From Endozoicomonas sp. OPT23 (GTDB taxonomy: Bacteria > Pseudomonadota > Gammaproteobacteria > Pseudomonadales > Endozoicomonadaceae), in assembly GCF_009653635.1 (NCBI RefSeq), contig NZ_PPFD01000006.1, positions 124,001-188,000 of the forward strand: DNA of 64,000 bases, given 5' to 3'. Position numbers and translations under genes: made by a program. Of the stretch, positions 59,883 through 64,000 are shown in pieces; the first letter of the stretch is position 1; every line of letters starts with the position of its first letter. Below the pieces are notes generated by a model. It did not search any database and had not been told where the DNA came from. It worked only from the letters and a program-made list of their open reading frames with translations.

Positions 59883-60539
59883 TCAGACCGTTGCCAGCGC
59901 CTGTCCGGCATCAACCAGCCCATGCCGAATAGCCAGATGAGTCAGCTCTACATCGCTGTTGATCTTGAGTTTTTCAAAGATGCGGTAACGATAACTGTTC
60001 ACTGTCTTGGAACTGAGGCAGAGCTTGTCGGAAATTACCTGCACCTTCTCGCAGTTAACAATCATTAAACTGATCTGCATTTCACGACTGGACAACACTT
60101 CGAAGGGTGAACTGTTGGAAGGCTGCAAGGCTTTTATCGCCATCTGCTGGGCAATATCAGGGCTGATAAACAGCTTACCACCAGCAACGGTGCGTATGGC
60201 TTTCACCATCTCATCAATGCTGATGCCTTTAGTGACATAGCCTGAAGCACCGGCTTCCATCAATTTAGTGGGATAAAGTTCATCGTTGCAGACAGTAACG
60301 GCAATAATGCGGGTGTCGGGGAATGACTGCGTAAGCTTACGGGTGGCTTCTAAACCACCAATGCCCGGCATGCGAACATCCATCAAAATAACCTGAGGAC
60401 GCTCTTTGCGGCAAAGTTCAATGGCTTCTTCGCCGCTGCAGGCTTCACCTACGATCAACAGACCGTCGACGTCAGACAGCATTCTTGATAGTCCGGTACG
60501 GACCAGGTCGTGATCGTCAGCAATCAGGACTCGAATCAT
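59883..60539 (-). CDS. uvrY: Response regulator UvrY/GacA
   Basis: 218-residue NarL/LuxR-type two-component regulator. Receiver domain (VLIADDHDLVRTGL, phospho-Asp in VILMDVRMPG) and C-terminal LuxR HTH (LSSREMQISLMIVN, then LSSKTVNSYRYRIFEKL). In relatives the sensor BarA/GacS activates it and it turns on CsrB/RsmZ-type small RNAs. ATG at 60539 has GGAG upstream; the longer frame starts from TTG. The sensor is not in the window. Confidence 0.93.
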   Translation of the reverse strand: MIRVLIADDHDLVRTGLSRMLSDVDGLLIVGEACSGEEAIELCRKERPQVILMDVRMPGIGGLEATRKLTQSFPDTRIIAVTVCNDELYPTKLMEAGASGYVTKGISIDEMVKAIRTVAGGKLFISPDIAQQMAIKALQPSNSSPFEVLSSREMQISLMIVNCEKVQVISDKLCLSSKTVNSYRYRIFEKLKINSDVELTHLAIRHGLVDAGQALATV

Positions 60540-60728
60540 GACACACTCCAACCTGAACTATTTGATTCTGTCATCGAGCTTTGCAGTAGCAAGCGTACAT
60601 TTTATGAAAAGGTGCTCATGAGGAGCTGGAACCCGTTTCATACTTCAGGGAAAAGTGAATTCACTGCTAATAGGCATTAGTAGGATGTTATTCCAAAAAC
60701 ACTATCCCGAAAGTAGTACCATAATATC

Positions 60729-60758
60729 AAAAAAGCCCGACGATGTCGTCAGGCTTTT
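60729..60758 (-). terminator. Terminator of the etfBA operon
   Basis: Stem AAGCCtGACGA / TCGTCgGGCTT with a T-run on the minus strand, 22 bases past the etfA stop. The A-run on the other side makes it possibly bidirectional. Confidence 0.85.
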
Positions 60759-60779
60759 TACGCAATTAAAGCAAAACCT

Positions 60780-61709
60780 TTACAGTTTGCCTTCAAGCTC
60801 TGGCACCGCTTCAAACAGGTCAGCTACTAGACCGTAGTCGGCTACCTGGAAGATAGGCGCGTCTTCGTCCTTGTTGATCGCAACAATAACTTTAGAGTCC
60901 TTCATACCCGCCAGATGCTGGATAGCACCGGAGATACCCACTGCTACGTACAGATTAGGAGCAACGATCTTACCGGTTTGACCAACCTGCATATCGTTCG
61001 GTACAAAGCCTGCATCAACCGCCGCTCGAGAAGCACCTACCGCAGCGCCGAGTTTGTCGGCCAGCTTGTAGAGAATCTCGAAGTTCTCACCGTTGCCCAT
61101 ACCGCGACCACCGGAGACAACAATGTCAGCACCGGCCAGTTCAGGACGGTCAGACTGAGCGACTTCTTCACCAACAAAGGAAGAAACGCCTGCGTCATGA
61201 ATCAGCGACAGCTGTTCAACAACCGCACTGCCACCTTCGGCAGCTACCGGGTCGAAACCGGTGGCACGAACAGTGATTACTTTAACTGCCGCACTGCTCT
61301 GAACGGTAGCAATCGCGTTACCGGCATAGATAGGACGGGAGAAAGTGTCGGCACTTTCAACGCTGACGATTTCAGAAATCTGGTCAACGTCCAGCAGCGC
61401 AGCTACTCGTGGCATAAAGTTCTTGCCACTGGTGCTGGCTGGAGACATTACGTGGCTGTAACTCTTACCCAGTTCTGATGCCAGCAGGCTGACGTTTTCG
61501 GCAAGCTGATGTTCGTAGGCGGCATTGTCTGCAACCAGTACTTTTTCAACACCTTCTACGGCCGCAGCAGCTTCTGCAACTGAGCCACAAGCAGCACCGG
61601 CCACCAGCAGGTGAATGTCACCGCCAATCTGGCGGGCAGCAGCAACGGTATTCAGAGTGGCTGAACCCAGGGCTGCATTGTCGTGTTCTGCAACTACGAG
61701 AATAGCCAT
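60780..61709 (-). CDS. etfA: Electron transfer flavoprotein alpha subunit
   Basis: 309-residue FAD-binding subunit of ETF, which takes electrons from acyl-CoA and other dehydrogenases and passes them to ETF-ubiquinone oxidoreductase. The C-terminal FAD domain shows [32 protein letters not shown] and [13 protein letters not shown]. Its start overlaps the etfB stop by one base (TAATG), so it is coupled to it. Confidence 0.96.
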   Translation of the reverse strand: MAILVVAEHDNAALGSATLNTVAAARQIGGDIHLLVAGAACGSVAEAAAAVEGVEKVLVADNAAYEHQLAENVSLLASELGKSYSHVMSPASTSGKNFMPRVAALLDVDQISEIVSVESADTFSRPIYAGNAIATVQSSAAVKVITVRATGFDPVAAEGGSAVVEQLSLIHDAGVSSFVGEEVAQSDRPELAGADIVVSGGRGMGNGENFEILYKLADKLGAAVGASRAAVDAGFVPNDMQVGQTGKIVAPNLYVAVGISGAIQHLAGMKDSKVIVAINKDEDAPIFQVADYGLVADLFEAVPELEGKL

Positions 61710-62458
61710 TAGATTACCTTCGCTTCGTTCTTCAGTTTTTCGATCAGCTCTTCAACACTGCCTACCTTAACACCGGCACTGCGCTCTTGAGGTGCAGCAA
61801 CCTTAACGGTGGTCAGTGAGTTGGTTACTTCAACACCCAGATCAGCCGGGGTTTTAGTATCCAGAGGCTTACGCTTGGCCTTCATGATATTAGGCAGAGA
61901 CGCGTAACGCGGCTCGTTCAAACGCAGATCAGTGGTCACAATCGCTGGCAGAGACAGGGATACTGTCTGTAGACCGCCGTCTACTTCACGAGTGACGTTA
62001 GCCTTGCCATCTTCAACCACAACTTCAGAGGCAAAGGTACCTTGTGGCAAACCACTCAGAGCAGCCAGCATCTGGCCGGTCTGGTTGTTATCACTGTCGA
62101 TGGACTGTTTACCGAGAATCACCAGATCCGGCTTCTCTTCATCAACCACCGCTTTCAACAGTTTGGCAACGGTCAGGGAACCCAACTGTTCGTCGGTTTC
62201 AACCAGAATACCGCGGTCAGCACCGAGCGCCAGTGCGGTACGAAGCTGTTCCTGAGAGGCTTTTTCGCCCAGAGACACTGCAACAATCTCAGAGGCCACG
62301 CCCTTCTCTTTCAGCCTTACTGCTTCTTCAACAGCAATTTCACAGAACGGGTTGATGGCCATTTTCACGTTGGTCAGATCAACGTCGGTCTGGTCCGCTT
62401 TTACACGAACCTTGACGTTGTAGTCGATGACTCGTTTTACGGCTACAAGAATTTTCAT
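61709..62458 (-). CDS. etfB: Electron transfer flavoprotein beta subunit
   Basis: 249-residue AMP-binding partner of EtfA. Recognised by [38 protein letters not shown] and [18 protein letters not shown]. First gene of the etfBA unit, which is divergent from the ETF-ubiquinone oxidoreductase gene, so all three parts of this electron route are regulated from the same gap. Complete. Confidence 0.96.
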   Translation of the reverse strand: MKILVAVKRVIDYNVKVRVKADQTDVDLTNVKMAINPFCEIAVEEAVRLKEKGVASEIVAVSLGEKASQEQLRTALALGADRGILVETDEQLGSLTVAKLLKAVVDEEKPDLVILGKQSIDSDNNQTGQMLAALSGLPQGTFASEVVVEDGKANVTREVDGGLQTVSLSLPAIVTTDLRLNEPRYASLPNIMKAKRKPLDTKTPADLGVEVTNSLTTVKVAAPQERSAGVKVGSVEELIEKLKNEAKVI

Positions 62459-63061
62459 GGGTGCGCAGCCTTCCTTATTCTTACTATGACTGGATCATGT
62501 TGATTATTAAGCAGTGCTATAAACTACGAAAACCATTCACACATTTTGCTTCGAGCGTTATTGCCCAGAGCGTTATTGCTTCAAGCATTTTCAGCTAAAG
62601 CAGTAGCGTTGAAAATGAGTGTCGTGCACATTTGTTATCATTGTTTCACAGCGCTGCGAGACAGCACTCTACCACCACGTCAATAAGGGTTCAAACCTGC
62701 GTTTGGATTACAGCCACGCAAACTAGGCGATACGAACTATGTATTTCACGCATTCGCTGCATACACTAAAGACGCCTTCTACAGTGTGATCTTCTGTTAC
62801 GTCCCTGGCCTGTTAAAAGACCATGAACATACCCTGCAGACCGCTTTAAACCTGAAAATGGCAATTTTTGACAGTGGTAACAACTGTTGAAGGCTGGTCA
62901 TTTTTCACCAAGTCGTTATAATGCCAGAAAAATTCAAACACCTGTTTAATACGCGTATTTAACGATACGATACTATCTATCACGTCATGACCGCCTGTGC
63001 ATGACGGATGGTTATACAATAATAACATTGCAAATTACCCGGCAGAGGGAGGTAATCCATC
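62459..63061. promoter_or_regulatory. Divergent control region between etfB and the ETF-QO gene
   Basis: 603 bases with no supportable gene. TATAAT at 62917-62922 is a candidate -10 box toward the ETF-QO gene, but no good -35 box is seen at the right distance. A 12-base direct repeat GAGCGTTATTGC occurs at 62553 and 62568. Confidence 0.4.
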
Positions 63062-64000
63062 ATGGAACGCGAGTCTATGCCATTTGATGTCGTCATTGTG
63101 GGTGCGGGACCATCGGGTCTGTCTGCCGCATGTCGTCTGATGCAAATGTCTCAGGAATCCGGCCAGGAGCTCAGTGTCTGTGTCGTTGAGAAAGGTTCCG
63201 AAGTGGGTGCACATATTCTTTCCGGTGCTGTTTTTGAACCTACCGCACTGAATGAACTCTTCCCTGACTGGAAAGAAAAAGGCGCACCACTGAACACCGA
63301 AGTGAAAGCCGATGATATTTACTGGCTGACCTCGGAACAGAAGTCCATGAAAGTGCCTGGATTGTTTGTGCCTAAAACCATGCACAACGAAGGCAACTAC
63401 ATCATCAGCCTGGGCAACCTGTGTCGCTGGTTGGCTGAACAAGCTGAGCAGCTGGGTGTTGAAATCTTCCCCGGCTTTGCTGCCAGCGAAGTGCTGTTTA
63501 ATGAAGATGGCTCAGTGAAAGGCATTGCCACTGGCGATATGGGCATCTCCGAAAGCGGCGAACAGAAAGACAGCTACATGCCAGGCATGGAGTTACACGC
63601 TAAATACACCCTCTTCTCGGAAGGTTGCCGTGGTCACCTGGGTAAAGAACTGATCAGTCGGTTTAACCTGGATGAAGGCAAAGACCCTCAGCATTACGGT
63701 ATCGGCATTAAAGAACTCTGGGATGTTAAGCCTGAAAACCACCAGCAGGGTCTGGTTGTTCATACGGCTGGCTGGCCACTGAGTGAAAGTGGTTCAACGG
63801 GCGGTGGCTTCCTTTACCATATCGAAAACAATCAGGTAGTACTGGGTCTTATTACCGATCTCAGTTACTCCAACCCTCATGTCAGTCCGTTTGAAGAATT
63901 CCAGCGCTACAAGCAATCGCCAGTGATCAAACAATATCTGGAAGGCGGCAAACGTGTTTCTTACGGGGCTCGTGCTTTGGCTAAAGGTGGCCCACAGGCG
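63062..64000 (+). CDS. Electron transfer flavoprotein-ubiquinone oxidoreductase (C-terminus cut by window edge)
   Basis: Membrane-associated FAD and 4Fe-4S enzyme that passes electrons from ETF to the quinone pool. 313 codons are visible with no stop; the full protein in this family has about 550 residues, so the Fe-S part is beyond the edge. FAD-binding VVIVGAGPSGLSAACRL near the N-terminus, VVEKGSEVGAHILSGAV and the ubiquinone-side block GWPLSESGSTGGGFLYHIEN are intact. GGGAGG lies upstream of the ATG. Confidence 0.95.
   Translation, partial: MERESMPFDVVIVGAGPSGLSAACRLMQMSQESGQELSVCVVEKGSEVGAHILSGAVFEPTALNELFPDWKEKGAPLNTEVKADDIYWLTSEQKSMKVPGLFVPKTMHNEGNYIISLGNLCRWLAEQAEQLGVEIFPGFAASEVLFNEDGSVKGIATGDMGISESGEQKDSYMPGMELHAKYTLFSEGCRGHLGKELISRFNLDEGKDPQHYGIGIKELWDVKPENHQQGLVVHTAGWPLSESGSTGGGFLYHIENNQVVLGLITDLSYSNPHVSPFEEFQRYKQSPVIKQYLEGGKRVSYGARALAKGGPQA

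Noticed and set aside
62553-62579. Tandem 12-base repeat GAGCGTTATTGC as an operator
   Set aside because: Only two copies with a 3-base gap and no symmetry or promoter context; may be chance slippage.

Overview
The window looks like a chromosome segment of a marine, host-associated gammaproteobacterium. An Endozoicomonas- or Oceanospirillales-like origin is my best guess. The reasons are the conserved order uvrY-uvrC-pgsA-glyW-cysT-leuZ, close relatives of E. coli yafJ, yajD and qmcA, a DctPQM TRAP transporter and the etf genes. The genus is an inference from gene content, not a database match.

Layout. 1-23.8 kb is ordinary chromosome: a secreted trypsin-like protease cut by the window edge; htpG behind a canonical heat-shock (sigma32) promoter; a DUF599 membrane protein; yafJ; a K+ channel; qmcA-nfeD; cysK; a PQQ-type sugar dehydrogenase; three GNAT acetyltransferases and a GFA-family protein; a cupin/P450 pair; the 5-oxoprolinase genes pxpABC divergent from a TRAP transporter with its own MarR-like regulator; a 425-residue protein of unknown function; a 32-residue lipoprotein; and yajD.

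23,849-56,538 is a complete Tn7-like transposon of 32,690 bp. I place its ends from a 12-bp perfect terminal inverted repeat (TGGTGAGAAGCA) flanked on both sides by the same 5-bp duplication, TTTGA. The right end lies about 22 bp past the 3' end of a tRNA-Leu(TAA) gene (leuZ). At that end are a fused TnsA-TnsB transposase, TnsC and a TniQ/TnsD-type targeting protein, which very likely directs insertion to the tRNA gene. No cas gene or CRISPR array was seen.

The cargo is a composite anti-phage island read leftward: a small HTH protein, brxA, brxB, brxC, an unknown 391-aa protein, a two-gene module (HNH-like membrane protein plus membrane-anchored coiled coil), pglX, a UvrD-like helicase, a DUF262/DUF1524 GmrSD/BrxU-like nuclease, pglZ, and then a Zorya type II-like set zorA-zorB-zorE. 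The core matches BREX type 1, but BrxL (the Lon-like protein that normally follows pglZ) is absent and the Zorya-like set sits in its place. Small plus-strand genes of unknown function and a broken mcrC lie within the island.

56.5-64 kb is chromosome again: tRNA-Leu, tRNA-Cys and tRNA-Gly, with two decayed tRNA-Gly-like copies around the last, then pgsA, uvrC, uvrY, etfA-etfB, and a divergent ETF-ubiquinone oxidoreductase cut by the window edge.

Starts were moved from the longest open frame where a ribosome binding site or overlap supported it. All functional names rest on recognised motifs and remembered family members; no search was run.
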